64,000 nt of DNA, from positions 434,001-498,000 of the forward strand of contig CAWFXC010000001.1 of the NCBI GenBank assembly GCA_963819735.1. The letters are read 5' to 3'. Under the pieces are notes generated by a model, which worked only from the letters and a program-made list of their open reading frames with translations, was not told the origin of the DNA and searched no databases. The translations under genes were made by a program, and so were the position numbers. This document shows positions 50,470 to 59,650 of the stretch, one piece after another. This DNA is from CAWFXC01 sp963819735 (lineage in GTDB: Bacteria > Actinomycetota > Acidimicrobiia > IMCC26256 > DASPTH01). Within the stretch, counting starts at the first letter, position 1; each line of letters begins with the position of its first letter.

Positions 50470-51246
50470 TCAGTACGGCGCGGCCATCTCGTCGACGAGC
50501 AGGCTCGCGGTGCAGGTGCCGACCAACCCGTCACGGTCGAAGAGGTCGGCTCGCGCGTGGCCGATGCCGTCCCGCGCGTACCAGGCTCGGGCGGCAACAC
50601 CCGTCCACTCTCCCTGTGGAGCCCGCCCGAGGTTGATGGTCAGGTCGGAGTTGATCGCGGACCAGCGACTCAGGTCGAGGTAGTTACCGGTGTTCGCAGT
50701 GAAGTCGGACGCCCAGGCGACACGCACGGTCGGGGAGGTCTCCTCCCCGGCGACGACGGGCCGCGTCGCGCGGTACCAGGTCGTTGCGGCACCGCCGGTG
50801 CCGGCGTCCCGCATCTGCGTGGCATCGATGAACCCGTTGAGGTTGCTCGGCCGCGGCCCCTGCGTCCGCGGCGGCCCCCACGTCGGCGTGACGATCGGCG
50901 GGAGACGCGGATCCGTGGGTGCGTCGGGTCCGCGCCCGAGCCGGAACCTCAACGCGGTCGCGCGCGCGACTTCGACCCCGTCGGTGTCCCGGATGGTGGC
51001 GACCACGACCTGCAGGCGCTTGCCCTCGCGCACGACCTCGGTGCCTACCTCCAGCCGGCCGAGCGGCACGCACCGGTGGATGTCGACGGTGATCCGAGCG
51101 ATCCTCATCGGGACCAGCGTTGGTACGCGCTCCACCGCCCAGGTGAGCAGCGCAGCGGGTGTGCCCCCGTACTGGCTGTTCGGATCCCACGGGCCCTGGG
51201 TGAGCATCGTCGCAACGACGAACGACTCGCCCTCCGGTACGAACAT
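50470..51246 (-). CDS. Acyl-CoA thioesterase-like double hot-dog protein
   Basis: A 258-residue TesB-like protein: FVVATMLTQGPWDPNSQYGGTPAALLTWAVERVP is the first hot-dog with the conserved GGxPAALL, and the second spans SDFTANTGNYLDLSRWSAINSDLTINLGRAPQGEW. The central linker is Pro-rich. The ATG at 51246 begins the domain; the longer open frame upstream overlaps the acidic-protein gene in another frame. Probably acts on acyl-CoA esters; specificity unknown. Confidence 0.82.
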   Translation of the reverse strand: MFVPEGESFVVATMLTQGPWDPNSQYGGTPAALLTWAVERVPTLVPMRIARITVDIHRCVPLGRLEVGTEVVREGKRLQVVVATIRDTDGVEVARATALRFRLGRGPDAPTDPRLPPIVTPTWGPPRTQGPRPSNLNGFIDATQMRDAGTGGAATTWYRATRPVVAGEETSPTVRVAWASDFTANTGNYLDLSRWSAINSDLTINLGRAPQGEWTGVAARAWYARDGIGHARADLFDRDGLVGTCTASLLVDEMAAPY

Positions 51247-51265
51247 CGCCTCCACGACGCGTTGG

Positions 51266-51499
51266 CTATTCGTCGATGGGTTGGTGCGGATCGTCCAGCG
51301 TGAGCCCGAGCTCGTCGAGCTCGGTCTGGTCGAGCTCCAGCATCTCGGCCACGGTCTCGTCGCCATCGCCGTCGTCGTCCACGGTGTCATCCGGGTCGAT
51401 CCCACCGAGCACTTCGTCGCGCGCCGCGATGTCGTCCTCGATCGCCAGTTCGCTCGCTTCCTCCGGACCCGGCTCGTCGCCACGACTCCGTGCGCTCAT
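51266..51499 (-). CDS. Small, extremely acidic hypothetical protein
   Basis: A 77-residue protein in which about 40% of residues are Asp or Glu, with the segments DPDDTVDDDGDGDETVAEM and LDQTELDELGLTLDDPHQP. GAGGAG upstream of the ATG is a good ribosome-binding site, and the stop lies 20 bases ahead of the thioesterase start, suggesting co-transcription. No family recognised; the composition could suit a DNA-mimic or disordered protein, which is only speculation. Confidence 0.68.
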   Translation of the reverse strand: MSARSRGDEPGPEEASELAIEDDIAARDEVLGGIDPDDTVDDDGDGDETVAEMLELDQTELDELGLTLDDPHQPIDE

Positions 51500-51548
51500 G
51501 TTGATCTCCTCATGTTTGGTCCCCCGCGTTGTGCGACATACTCGGTGC

Positions 51549-51938
51549 ATGACTGAGCGGTTTCGGTACGCGATCGATCCCAAGTATCGCCCATTGCTCG
51601 TTCTGTTCGGGTTCCGAGGCTCCAAGGACGCGGTCACGCTCGGCGACGACGGCACGTTCCTCGCGACCTTCGGCTTCGTGAAGATCCGTACCCCGCGCTC
51701 GAACATCACCGGTGCGCACATCACCCGCGGCTACCGCTGGTGGACGGCCGTCGGGGTCCGCGGATCGATGGTCGACGACGGGCTCAGCTTCGGGACCAAC
51801 TACGACGCCGGCGTCTGCATCCACTTCGCGGAGAAGGTCCCCTCCCCGCTCAGGCGCAGCGGACACTCCGCGCTCACGGTGACGGTCGAAGACCTCGAAG
51901 GCCTCACCCGTGCGCTGGGCCGCGACGACGAATCCTGA
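51549..51938 (+). CDS. Conserved hypothetical protein (actinobacterial)
   Basis: A 129-residue soluble protein with beta-rich sequence: RYAIDPKYRPLLVLFGFRGSKDAVTLGDDGTFLATFGFVKIRTP, then HITRGYRWWTAVGVRGS and a C-terminal SALTVTVEDLEGLTRALGRD. The pattern occurs in proteins of unknown function in mycobacteria and relatives (recalled, not checked). Divergent from the acidic-protein gene with 49 bases between starts. Confidence 0.75.
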   Translation: MTERFRYAIDPKYRPLLVLFGFRGSKDAVTLGDDGTFLATFGFVKIRTPRSNITGAHITRGYRWWTAVGVRGSMVDDGLSFGTNYDAGVCIHFAEKVPSPLRRSGHSALTVTVEDLEGLTRALGRDDES

Positions 51939-52100
51939 GGCGTGCCGCCGTCGCCACTCGCGCGGCCCGACGACCGCTCGTACCTTTCGCAACTGGTAGC
52001 TGACGTCAATTGACGAAGCGGCCGATGACGTCCCCGGCTGACTTCGGCGACCGCCTGCCATCCGTCGTCGATGGTCCTCCGTCCGGGGATTGACGTTGGG

Positions 52101-52145
52101 TTGACTTCCTATCATTAATAGGTAAAACTACCTATCGGTGATAGG
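52101..52145 (+). promoter_or_regulatory. Promoter with two palindromic operators
   Basis: TTGACT (52101-52106) and TAAAAC (52123-52128), 16 bases apart, form a plausible promoter. CCTATCATTAATAGG (52108-52122) fills the spacer and CCTATCGGTGATAGG (52131-52145) follows the -10; their centres are 23 bp apart. Two copies of the same CCTAT...ATAGG palindrome around the -10 indicate tight repression by an unidentified dimeric regulator. This AT-rich patch stands out in the GC-rich window. Confidence 0.75.
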
Positions 52146-52214
52146 CACTCTCTCGGAGCTCGGCGACGAAGCAGACGAGCCTCGATACCCGAGACCAACA
52201 AAGGAGACGGACCG

Positions 52215-52505
52215 ATGGCAACCGTGATCATGCAGAGGTGGGACGCACTCTCGCCCGACCAATACGACGCGCTCCGAGACGTCGTCGGCTGGGACCGCGA
52301 TGTGCCCGAGGGCATGCGCTTCCACGTCGCCAGCTTCGGTGACGGCACGCTGCGTATGACCGACGTCTGGGACTCGGAGGAGCAGTTCGGCGCCTTCGTC
52401 CAAACGCGGATCCTGCCGGGGCTCCAGCAGCTCGGCATCGACGGTCAACCGGAGATGATCGTGTCCCCGGCCCACGAGCTCACGGACGTGGACGCCACGA
52501 CCTGA
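52215..52505 (+). CDS. Small stress-type hypothetical protein (dimeric alpha+beta barrel-like)
   Basis: A 96-residue protein: VIMQRWDALSPDQYDALRDVVGWDRDVPEGMRFHVASFGDGTLRMTDVWDSEEQF is consistent with the ferredoxin-like dimeric barrel fold of antibiotic-biosynthesis monooxygenase relatives, but catalytic residues are absent. AAGGAGA seven bases before the ATG is a strong site. It is controlled by the palindrome-bearing promoter and ends at a long hairpin. Confidence 0.75.
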   Translation: MATVIMQRWDALSPDQYDALRDVVGWDRDVPEGMRFHVASFGDGTLRMTDVWDSEEQFGAFVQTRILPGLQQLGIDGQPEMIVSPAHELTDVDATT

Positions 52506-52525
52506 CATAGCACCCACGGGCAACG

Positions 52526-52558
52526 ACGAAGGCCCAGGTCGATGACCTGGGCCTTCGT
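52526..52558. terminator. Bidirectional terminator hairpin
   Basis: ACGAAGGCCCAGGTC and its reverse complement form a 15-bp stem with a three-base loop between a plus-strand gene and the minus-strand tRNA-fMet. The position between convergent transcripts suits a shared terminator, though no long U-run is present. Confidence 0.7.
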
Positions 52559-52565
52559 GCTGCGA

Positions 52566-52642
<77 letters not shown>

Positions 52643-52696
52643 GCGGACCAATGAAGATAGCAGGCGCCTCCCCGAGGCACCCGGTCGGCTCTCACA

Positions 52697-53233
52697 TCAC
52701 CGCCGCCGGGCCCGGCGGGCCGCCCGGTTCGGGAGCGCGACGGGCGCGTCGACCCGGCTCGAGGGGTCGGACAGCACCGGCTGACGATCCCGGTGGCCGG
52801 CGCAGAGCCACTCCGGCGGTGCGAACACCTGCAGCGCCTCGAGCGGCCCGACGTGGAGCAACCCCATCCGTTCGAGGTCGTGCCACACGTTGAACGTGCC
52901 GAGCCGGTACTGAATCGGGTCCACCGCTCCGAACCGCACGACGCCCGAGCTCGACCGGAAGGTGTCCCCGACCGCGTAGCGCGCACCGGCGAGGATCGAG
53001 CGGCCGATCTCGTTCAGCAGCGCACCAGTGCTGACGAACTCCGGCCCGGCGACGATGAGCTCCGGGTGATCGGCCCGATCGAGGAGCCCGACCGTGTACG
53101 CCCACTCGGGGCCACCCGGCGGATCGCCCGACGCGGCGCCCACCCCCATGACCATGTATCCGTATTCGGCGATCGTCGCCGCGGTCAACAACAGTTCGTC
53201 TTCCTGACTGAAGCCCTCACACACTCTGCACAT
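52697..53233 (-). CDS. DUF4262 domain protein
   Basis: A 178-residue protein with the DUF4262 blocks EWAYTVGLLDRADHPELIVAGPEFVSTGALLNEI and a C-terminal LGTFNVWHDLERMGLLHVGPLEALQVFAP. An N-terminal Cys pair CRVC occurs in the first residues. The Arg-rich tail (NRAARRARRR) ends it. Function of the family is unknown. It is divergent from the FtsX-like gene with about 45 bases between starts. Confidence 0.8.
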   Translation of the reverse strand: MCRVCEGFSQEDELLLTAATIAEYGYMVMGVGAASGDPPGGPEWAYTVGLLDRADHPELIVAGPEFVSTGALLNEIGRSILAGARYAVGDTFRSSSGVVRFGAVDPIQYRLGTFNVWHDLERMGLLHVGPLEALQVFAPPEWLCAGHRDRQPVLSDPSSRVDAPVALPNRAARRARRR

Positions 53234-53277
53234 GTGGTGATCGTGGCAAAGGGGTGTGACGGTTACCCTCGGCCGCC

Positions 53278-55459
53278 GTGCCCCAGCACCTCGACCACCG
53301 GCAGCCGCGTCGCCACCGGCTCGGATTCGTGTTCACCGCGCTGCTCGTCACCGCGGCCGTCGGTGTGTTCGTCGGGTTGCGCGCCGCGGTCCACGACCTC
53401 GACCGTTCCCTCGACCACTACTACGAGCACACGCAGTTCGCCGATCTCACTGTGATCGGGGGCGAGCGCGGCCGCCTTCGCCACCGACGCGAAGGCCGTG
53501 CCGGGCGTCGGCGCGGTGAACGTCCGCAGCACCACCACCCTTTCGATCTTCCTGCGCGACGGGAAGACGAAGGTCCAGGGCACCGTCATCGGTGTGCCTG
53601 CGACCGGCTCGGCCATCAACGCGCTCAGCGTCACCGCCGGTCACGCGTTCGCGCCCACCACGGGCGCGTCGGTCGCGGTCGTCGAGCAGCACACCGCCGA
53701 CGACCTCGACGTCGCGCCCGGCGACTCGTTGGCGGCACTCGGCATCGGCGGGCAGTCGACGCTCTCGGTCACCGGGGTGGCGTTGTCGCCTGAGTACCTG
53801 CTTCCCGCGCAGAGTCAGCAGCAGATCGTCACCACCCCCGGCAGCTTCGCGGTGATCTTCGTACCGGAAGCCGTGGCCGAGCAGCTCGGTGGTGGTGCTG
53901 CCGTCGCGCAGGCCCTGGTGCGCTATGCACCCGGGGCCGACGCCGACGCGCTCGACGCGCGGCTCACCACGCTGGCGAACCGGCACGGTGCTGCGCTGGT
54001 CGAGCCGCTCGCCGATCAACCCTCGAACGCGGTGATCGCCGGAGAGCAGACGGGCTTCGACGAAGCGAGCCTCGTGATTCCCGGCCTCCTGCTCGTGGTG
54101 GCGGTGTTCGTGGGCGCGCTGGCCTGCGCGCGCGTCGACGACGCCCGCCGACGACGACGGTCACTAGCCGTCGCGTCCGCCGCGGGCGGCGTCGCCGGGG
54201 TTGTGCTCGGTCTCGTCGCCGGGCGCATCGCGGGACCCAAGCTGGCCGACGCGGTCTTCCTTCCCACCGCGGTCCTCGGCGCGAACGTCGTGCCTGCGCT
54301 CGTCGGGCTCGCGCTCGCCGCGGTGGCCGCGCTCCTGGCCCTCGGGCTCAGCTCGGTCCTGCGCGTCGGGCGGAGCGACACCTTCGGCGTGGGCCCGGCC
54401 ATCGTCACCGCGGTCGCCGCCGCGGCCGCCATCGTGTGCGTCGTCCCGCCGGCCGGGGTGGTCGACTCCGCCGACGCCACCCTCGACGCGGCAGCACACC
54501 TCGAACGCGCCGACGCGCAGGTCGCGTTCGCCACGCCGGTCACCGCGGCCGAGCTCGCCACGTTGCGCGCCATCCCCGGCGTGGCCGCGGCCGAGGCGGT
54601 GCCGTCGGCGAACATCTTCGTCGCCCACGGCGACCACCGCTACGCCACCGAACTCGAGGCATTCGACGCCGACACCACGATGCAGAGCTTCGAGACGCCC
54701 GACGGCAAACCGCTTCCCTTGCCCGCGCAAGGCGCGCTGATCCCGCAGTCGCTCGCGGCCATCCTCCAGGCCCAACCGGGCGACGAGCTCGAGGTGACGC
54801 TGCCCGGCGCGGGTATCGCGCCGTTCCGCGTACCCGTTGCGGCATTGACGTCCGACACCCTCGGCAACCTCGTCTTCCTTCGCATCTCCGCGCTACGCGA
54901 TGCGCTCGGCGCGGACGCGAACGCGTTCGCGGGCGGGCTGTTCGACACCGCCACGATCCGCTTCGCGCCCGGCGCGGATCCCGCGCGCATAGCCCGCGAC
55001 GTCCAAGCCGATCCGGCCGTCGTCGTGTACGTGCCGGTGGCCGCCGACCTGAACTCCGTCGCCGTGGCCCGCCCGATCTTCGCCGTCATCACCGACGTCC
55101 TCCTCGCAATCGGCGCGCTGGTCACCGTGCTCGGAGTGACGAGCGCGGTCGTCCTCCACGTGCACACGAAACGGTCGCTCGGCACCGGACGCCTCGTGCT
55201 CGAAGTGCTGGCCGCCCTCGCCGTCGGCCTGATCGTCGGCGCCGCGCTGGGCACCGCGGGCGCCGACCGTCTTGTCCACGCGCTCGACTCCGAGCTGATC
55301 CACATCGTGCGCCACATCGACGCATCGACGTACGCGTTCGCGGCCGGCCTCGTGCTCCTGGTGGGCGGGCTCACCCTCGCGATCGGGATCGCCACCGCGC
55401 CGCCAACCCTGCCCGACGGCGAGGGCGCGCCGCCCGTCGCGGCGACCGCAGCGGAATGA
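53278..55459 (+). CDS. FtsX-like permease without ATPase (frameshifted)
   Basis: About 726 residues once repaired. An N-terminal membrane segment (LGFVFTALLVTAAVGVFVGL) and LDHYYEHTQFADLTVIGG are in the first frame; removing one base near 53470 continues into AAAFATDAKAVPGVGAVNV, which is typical of FtsX-family extracytoplasmic domains. Later come membrane helices (SLVIPGLLLVVAVFVGALACA and others), a second MacB-like periplasmic part and a final three-helix bundle. Repeat layout resembles the 25.4 kb permease but sequences differ. No ATPase is nearby. GTG start. Confidence 0.78.
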
Positions 55460-55483
55460 GTCGCAGCGGGCCCGCGGAGTCTG

Positions 55484-55489
55484 TACAGT
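55484..55489 (+). promoter_or_regulatory. -10 element of the leuL-leuA transcript
   Basis: TACAGT lies seven bases before the GTG of the leader peptide, so transcription would start at or next to the GTG, giving a leaderless leader ORF. No good -35 is visible, as often in actinobacterial promoters. Confidence 0.6.
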
Positions 55490-55496
55490 GATACGC

Positions 55497-55535
55497 GTGA
55501 CTCGCCCGACCTCTACCCTCCTTCTTCTCTTGTAG
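55497..55535 (+). CDS. leuL: LeuA leader peptide with five Leu codons
   Basis: The 12-codon frame MTRPTSTLLLLL ends with five consecutive leucine codons (CTC CTT CTT CTC TTG) directly before the stop. Such a run just before an attenuator is the classical sensor for charged tRNA-Leu: ribosome stalling here under leucine shortage would change folding of the following hairpins and allow leuA transcription. The GTG sits at the predicted transcription start. Too short to be found by ordinary gene callers. Confidence 0.85.
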   Translation: MTRPTSTLLLLL

Positions 55536-55600
55536 GCAAGTGCCCCCATAGGCACTTGCCGAAGCTCCTGTGCCCCCGGGCCAGGAGCTTCTCTCGTTTC
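55535..55600 (+). promoter_or_regulatory. leuA transcription attenuator
   Basis: Hairpin 1, GGCAAGTGCC with GGCACTTGCC (55535-55560), begins at the leader stop codon. Hairpin 2, GAAGCTCCTG with CAGGAGCTTC (55561-55591), is followed by TCTCGTTTC and can act as terminator. GGCAC at 55551-55555 can alternatively pair with GTGCC at 55570-55574, opening hairpin 2, which provides an antiterminator. Confidence 0.75.
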
Positions 55601-55656
55601 AGAACCCCGTCAACGCGCGCACGCCCGCCGTGTCCGCACAGAACAAGTGAGCGACC

Positions 55657-57381
55657 ATGCCACCCGAACCCGCACAGCCCAAGCCGATGCCCTTCGAGAA
55701 GTACCAGGCGTTCGTTCCGCTGGAGCTCCCCGATCGCACCTGGCCCGACAAGAAGCTGACGAAGGCGCCCCGGTGGTGCGCGGTCGATCTCCGCGACGGC
55801 AACCAGGCCCTCATCGACCCGATGGACCCGGTGCGCAAGCGCCGGATGTTCGAGACCCTCGTGGCCATGGGCTTCAAGGAGATCGAGGTCGGCTTTCCGT
55901 CGGCGAGCCAGACCGACTTCGACTTCGTGCGTCAGCTGGTCGACGAGGATCTCATCCCGGACGACGTCACCATCCAGGTGCTCACCCAGTGCCGTGACGA
56001 ATTGATCGCCCGCACCTACGAGTCGATCGCCGGCGCGCCGCGCGCCATCGTGCACTTCTACAACTCCACGTCGATCCTGCAGCGACGTGTGGTGTTCGGG
56101 CTCGACAAAGCGGGGATCACCGACATCGCGGTGAACGCGGCTCGGATGTGCCGCAAGCTGGAGGCCACGGTTCCCGGCACGCACGTCCGCTACGAGTACT
56201 CGCCCGAGAGCTACACCGGCACCGAGATCGAGTACGCGGTCGAGATCTGCGACGCGGTCGCCGACGTCATCGAGCCCACCGCCGAGCACCCCTTGATCAT
56301 GAACCTCCCGGCGACGGTCGAGATGTACTCGCCGAACATCTACGCCGACACCATCGAGTGGTTCCTGCGCAACGTGCGCAACCGCGACTCCGTGGTGTTG
56401 TCGCTCCACCCCCACAACGACCGCGGCTGCGCGGTGGCGGCCGCCGAGCTGGGCGTGCTCGCGGGTGCCGATCGGGTCGAGGGCTGTCTGTTCGGCAACG
56501 GGGAGCGCACCGGCAACGTCGACATCGTCACGCTGGCGATGAACCTGTTCAGCCAGGGCATCGACCCCGAGCTCGACATCACCGACATCGACGCGTTGCG
56601 TCGCACGGCCGAGTACTGCAACCGCCTGCCGGTCCACGAACGCCACCCCTACGTGGGTGATCTCGTGTACACCGCGTTCTCCGGCTCGCACCAGGACGCG
56701 ATCAAGAAGGGCTTCGCCGCCCTCTACGCCGAGTCCGAGGCCGCGGGCCGCGGGCGCGACTACGAGGTGTGGGGCGTTCCGTACCTGCCCATCGACCCGG
56801 CGCACGTCGGCCGGTCGTACGAAGCCGTCATCCGGGTGAACAGCCAGTCGGGCAAGGGCGGCGTGGCCTACATCATGGAGACCGAGCACGGGTTCTCGCT
56901 CCCCCGGCGTTTACAGATCGAGTTCTCGAAGACGATCCAGGCCGTGGCGGAAGACACCGGCACCGAGATCACCCCGGTGGCCATGTGGGACCAATTCCAG
57001 TCGATCTACCTGCCGACCGAACCCCGCCTCGCGCTCCGCACCCACGAGCTGATCACCCGCGACGACGACCGCACCACGATCACCGCCCAGGTGGTGTTCG
57101 ACGGCAAGCCGATCACGCTCACCGGCGACGGCAACGGCCCGATCGCCGCGTTCGTCCACGGCGTACGCGACGGGCTCGGGATCGATCTCGACGTGGTCGA
57201 CTACCACGAGCACTCGCTCGGGCGCGGCGCCGACGCGACCGCGGTCGCCTACGTCGAGACCGTCGACGCCGACAACAACACACGTTGGGGTATCGGGACC
57301 GACCCCAACATCATCGCCGCGTCACTGCGCGCGGTGCTGTCGGCGGCGGCGCGGTCACTCGACGAGCAGACGACTCCCTAG
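55657..57381 (+). CDS. leuA: 2-isopropylmalate synthase
   Basis: A 574-residue LeuA of the long type found in actinobacteria, catalysing condensation of 2-ketoisovalerate with acetyl-CoA, the first step of leucine synthesis. Catalytic TIM barrel: RWCAVDLRDGNQALIDPM, EIEVGFPSASQTDFDFVR, the metal His pair in SLHPHNDRGCAVA and GCLFGNGERTGNVD. The C-terminal regulatory domain for leucine feedback starts near residue 430 and ends RWGIGTDPNIIAASLRAV. Expression is probably governed by the leader attenuator directly upstream. The 3' end overlaps the convergent hydrolase gene by 27 bases. Confidence 0.96.
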   Translation: MPPEPAQPKPMPFEKYQAFVPLELPDRTWPDKKLTKAPRWCAVDLRDGNQALIDPMDPVRKRRMFETLVAMGFKEIEVGFPSASQTDFDFVRQLVDEDLIPDDVTIQVLTQCRDELIARTYESIAGAPRAIVHFYNSTSILQRRVVFGLDKAGITDIAVNAARMCRKLEATVPGTHVRYEYSPESYTGTEIEYAVEICDAVADVIEPTAEHPLIMNLPATVEMYSPNIYADTIEWFLRNVRNRDSVVLSLHPHNDRGCAVAAAELGVLAGADRVEGCLFGNGERTGNVDIVTLAMNLFSQGIDPELDITDIDALRRTAEYCNRLPVHERHPYVGDLVYTAFSGSHQDAIKKGFAALYAESEAAGRGRDYEVWGVPYLPIDPAHVGRSYEAVIRVNSQSGKGGVAYIMETEHGFSLPRRLQIEFSKTIQAVAEDTGTEITPVAMWDQFQSIYLPTEPRLALRTHELITRDDDRTTITAQVVFDGKPITLTGDGNGPIAAFVHGVRDGLGIDLDVVDYHEHSLGRGADATAVAYVETVDADNNTRWGIGTDPNIIAASLRAVLSAAARSLDEQTTP

Positions 57382-58335
57382 CGCCCGGCCCAGCGCACCG
57401 TTCAGGTCGCGCTGGGCTCGCTGCGCCACGCCACTCGTCGGCACAATCATCTCGAAGCCGTGGGGCGCGCCCGGGTAGACGTGCAGCTCGGTCGGGATGC
57501 CCGCGGTGAGCAGACGCTGCGCGTACGCGATGTCCTCGTCGCGGAACACGTCGAGCGCGCCGACTCCGATCCAGGCCGGCGGCAGGCCGGCGACGTCGGC
57601 GGCGCGGGCGGCGGCCGCGTACTGCGGGACACCGTCACCACCGGGCTCGTAGCCGAGGTAGGCACTCCACCCGAGGTGATTGGCCTCCCGACTCCAGATC
57701 GGTGCGCCCACGATGTGGCTCGACGACGTGGCGTTGCGGTCGTCGATCATGGGGTAGATCAGGAGCTGGAACGTCAGGTTCACCTCGCCGCGGTCGCGCG
57801 CCAGCAGCGCGAGCCCTGCGGCCAGGCCGCCACCGGCGCTCGCACCCGCCACCACGATCCGCTCGCGGTCGATACCCAGCTCGTCGGCGTTGTTAACGGC
57901 CCACAGCAGACCCGCGTAGCAGTCGTCCATCGGCGCCGGGTAGGGGTGCTCGGGTGCGACGCGGTACTCGATCGACACGACCACGCAGTCGAAGTCCTCG
58001 ACCCACTGGTTCAGGCGCGCGTCGATGTTCAACCCCGAGCCGAACATGTAGCCGCCACCGTGGATCCAGTAGACGCACGGACGCCCGGATCCGGCAGTGG
58101 GCGGTGAGTACACCCGCACCGTCGGGTCGTGGTCGCCGTCGACGCGCGGGACGACGACTTCGTGCGACTCGGTGGTGGTGGGCGGCAGTTGCGGGAGCGG
58201 CATGTCGCTCATCGCGGCCCGCATGGTCGGCACGCTCTCGAGCGTCCACGTACCGAAGTCGATCGACCCGATGGGCAGCTCCTGCAGCGCGGCCGCGATC
58301 TCGGGGTCGAGGTTGGTGGCAACGTCCATGGTCAT
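57355..58335 (-). CDS. Alpha/beta hydrolase of the hormone-sensitive-lipase family
   Basis: A 326-residue esterase/lipase. The HSL oxyanion motif is YWIHGGGYMFGS, the nucleophile is in VVAGASAGGGLAAG, the Asp in GALDVFRDED and the His in YPGAPHGFEM. No signal peptide. Its start overlaps the SnoaL-like gene stop by ATGA, so they are co-transcribed with the LLM oxidoreductase gene upstream. Confidence 0.9.
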   Translation of the reverse strand: MTMDVATNLDPEIAAALQELPIGSIDFGTWTLESVPTMRAAMSDMPLPQLPPTTTESHEVVVPRVDGDHDPTVRVYSPPTAGSGRPCVYWIHGGGYMFGSGLNIDARLNQWVEDFDCVVVSIEYRVAPEHPYPAPMDDCYAGLLWAVNNADELGIDRERIVVAGASAGGGLAAGLALLARDRGEVNLTFQLLIYPMIDDRNATSSSHIVGAPIWSREANHLGWSAYLGYEPGGDGVPQYAAAARAADVAGLPPAWIGVGALDVFRDEDIAYAQRLLTAGIPTELHVYPGAPHGFEMIVPTSGVAQRAQRDLNGALGRALGSRLLVE

Positions 58336-58709
58336 GGCGCGAGCTGAGCCCCGACGGTGGGGTCGACGTATTCGTCGACCCGCGTGATCTGCCCGTCGGC
58401 GTTGGTGGTGACGATGATCGCGTTGTGCATCTCGAACGGCTTGTCGGTGCCCGCCACCGTGCCCCGGAGCGCGAACTGCATCACGAAGCCGTCGGGCGTC
58501 GGCGCCAACAGGATCGTCTCGATCTTCGGGTCGTCGACGATCTGGCCGAGCATGCCGATCGCGGCCATGTTCTCCACCGCGTCGACTTCGGCCCGATCGT
58601 GGTTGTGCCAGATGATCGCACCGGGCGCATAGTGCGCGACCAGGACGTCGGCGTCCCCACCCTCGAGCGTCGCGTTGAACGCCCCTGCGAGCTCTTCCAC
58701 GTTGGCCAT
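58332..58709 (-). CDS. SnoaL/NTF2-like protein
   Basis: A 125-residue cone-fold protein: FNATLEGGDADVLVAHYAPGAIIWHNHDRAEVDAVENMA, then FVMQFALRGTVAGTDKPFEMHNAIIVTTNADGQITRVDEYVDP with the typical final D-E-Y-x-D strand. Relatives are ketosteroid-isomerase-like or SnoaL-type enzymes. It sits between the LLM oxidoreductase (16 bases upstream) and the HSL hydrolase (ATGA overlap) in one operon. Confidence 0.87.
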   Translation of the reverse strand: MANVEELAGAFNATLEGGDADVLVAHYAPGAIIWHNHDRAEVDAVENMAAIGMLGQIVDDPKIETILLAPTPDGFVMQFALRGTVAGTDKPFEMHNAIIVTTNADGQITRVDEYVDPTVGAQLAP

Positions 58710-58725
58710 CTGTGCTCCCGATCGC

Positions 58726-59604
58726 TCAGCCGACGCCCAGCCGGTTGGCCGACGCCTCCATCTCGGCGAGGAACATGCCACGCTTCGCCGGGTCGGGTCC
58801 ACCCGCCATGTCGCTGAAGTCCTGCAGCACCACCAGCCGGTGCACCCCGAGGTCCTCGTACTGCTTGACCAGGTCGGCGTCGACGGGACCCGGTGGCGGG
58901 GTGACGCTGATCTCGAGCGGCCCCAGCTCGGCCGGTCGGTCGACCTCTCCGGCCAGTTGGTCGAGCTCCTTGATCGCCGCGCGCGTGGAGTCGAGATCCT
59001 GGAAGAAGCCATACCAGCCCTCGCACCGGGCGACGGCCCGTCGCCGGGCCGGCGTCGACATCCCACTGGCCAGGATCGGAGGCCCGCCGGGCTGCACCGG
59101 TTGCGGGCGGCACTGGATGCCGCCGAACGAGACGAAGTCTCCCCGGAACTCCGGCTGGTCGTCGCGCCAGAGCGAACGCATCGCGTCGATGGCTTCGTCG
59201 GTCTTCCGACCGCGGGTGGTGAACTCCACCCCGATCGCCTCGTACTCGCCGGGCACGTAGCCCACGCCGATGCCCACCAGGAGGCGCCCGTGCGACAACA
59301 CGTCGATCGTGGCCAGTTCCTTCGCCAGGATGACCGGATTGCGCAGCGGGAGGATGATGATCCCACTGCCGAGCTTGATCTTCTCCGTGCGCGCCGCCGC
59401 GTACGCGAGCACCGGGATCGGGTCGAGAAGTTCGGAGTGCGGCGGGAGCGGTGACGGTGCCGCGTGCGGATCGATCAACACCGGGTGCTCCCCCACCCAG
59501 ATCGACTCGTAGCCGAGGTGCTCGGCCGCCTCCGCGAGCTCGGCCACGCCCTCGGCGTCGCCGTACGCGCCGGATCCGACGCCGAACCAACCGATCGGGA
59601 TCAT
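58726..59604 (-). CDS. LLM class F420-dependent oxidoreductase
   Basis: A 292-residue luciferase-like oxidoreductase: AEAAEHLGYESIWVGEHPVL, KIKLGSGIIILPLRNPVILAKELATIDVLSHGRLLVGIGVGYVP and VHRLVVLQDFSDM. The actinobacterial TIGR03619-like group that this resembles uses coenzyme F420. First gene of a three-gene operon with a SnoaL-like protein and an HSL-type hydrolase; the shared pathway is unknown but a lipid or xenobiotic substrate is likely. Confidence 0.87.
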   Translation of the reverse strand: MIPIGWFGVGSGAYGDAEGVAELAEAAEHLGYESIWVGEHPVLIDPHAAPSPLPPHSELLDPIPVLAYAAARTEKIKLGSGIIILPLRNPVILAKELATIDVLSHGRLLVGIGVGYVPGEYEAIGVEFTTRGRKTDEAIDAMRSLWRDDQPEFRGDFVSFGGIQCRPQPVQPGGPPILASGMSTPARRRAVARCEGWYGFFQDLDSTRAAIKELDQLAGEVDRPAELGPLEISVTPPPGPVDADLVKQYEDLGVHRLVVLQDFSDMAGGPDPAKRGMFLAEMEASANRLGVG

Positions 59605-59650
59605 CGTTCTCCTCGTGTCGTCATGTCGCGTGTGGTCGTGGCTCGAGCCG

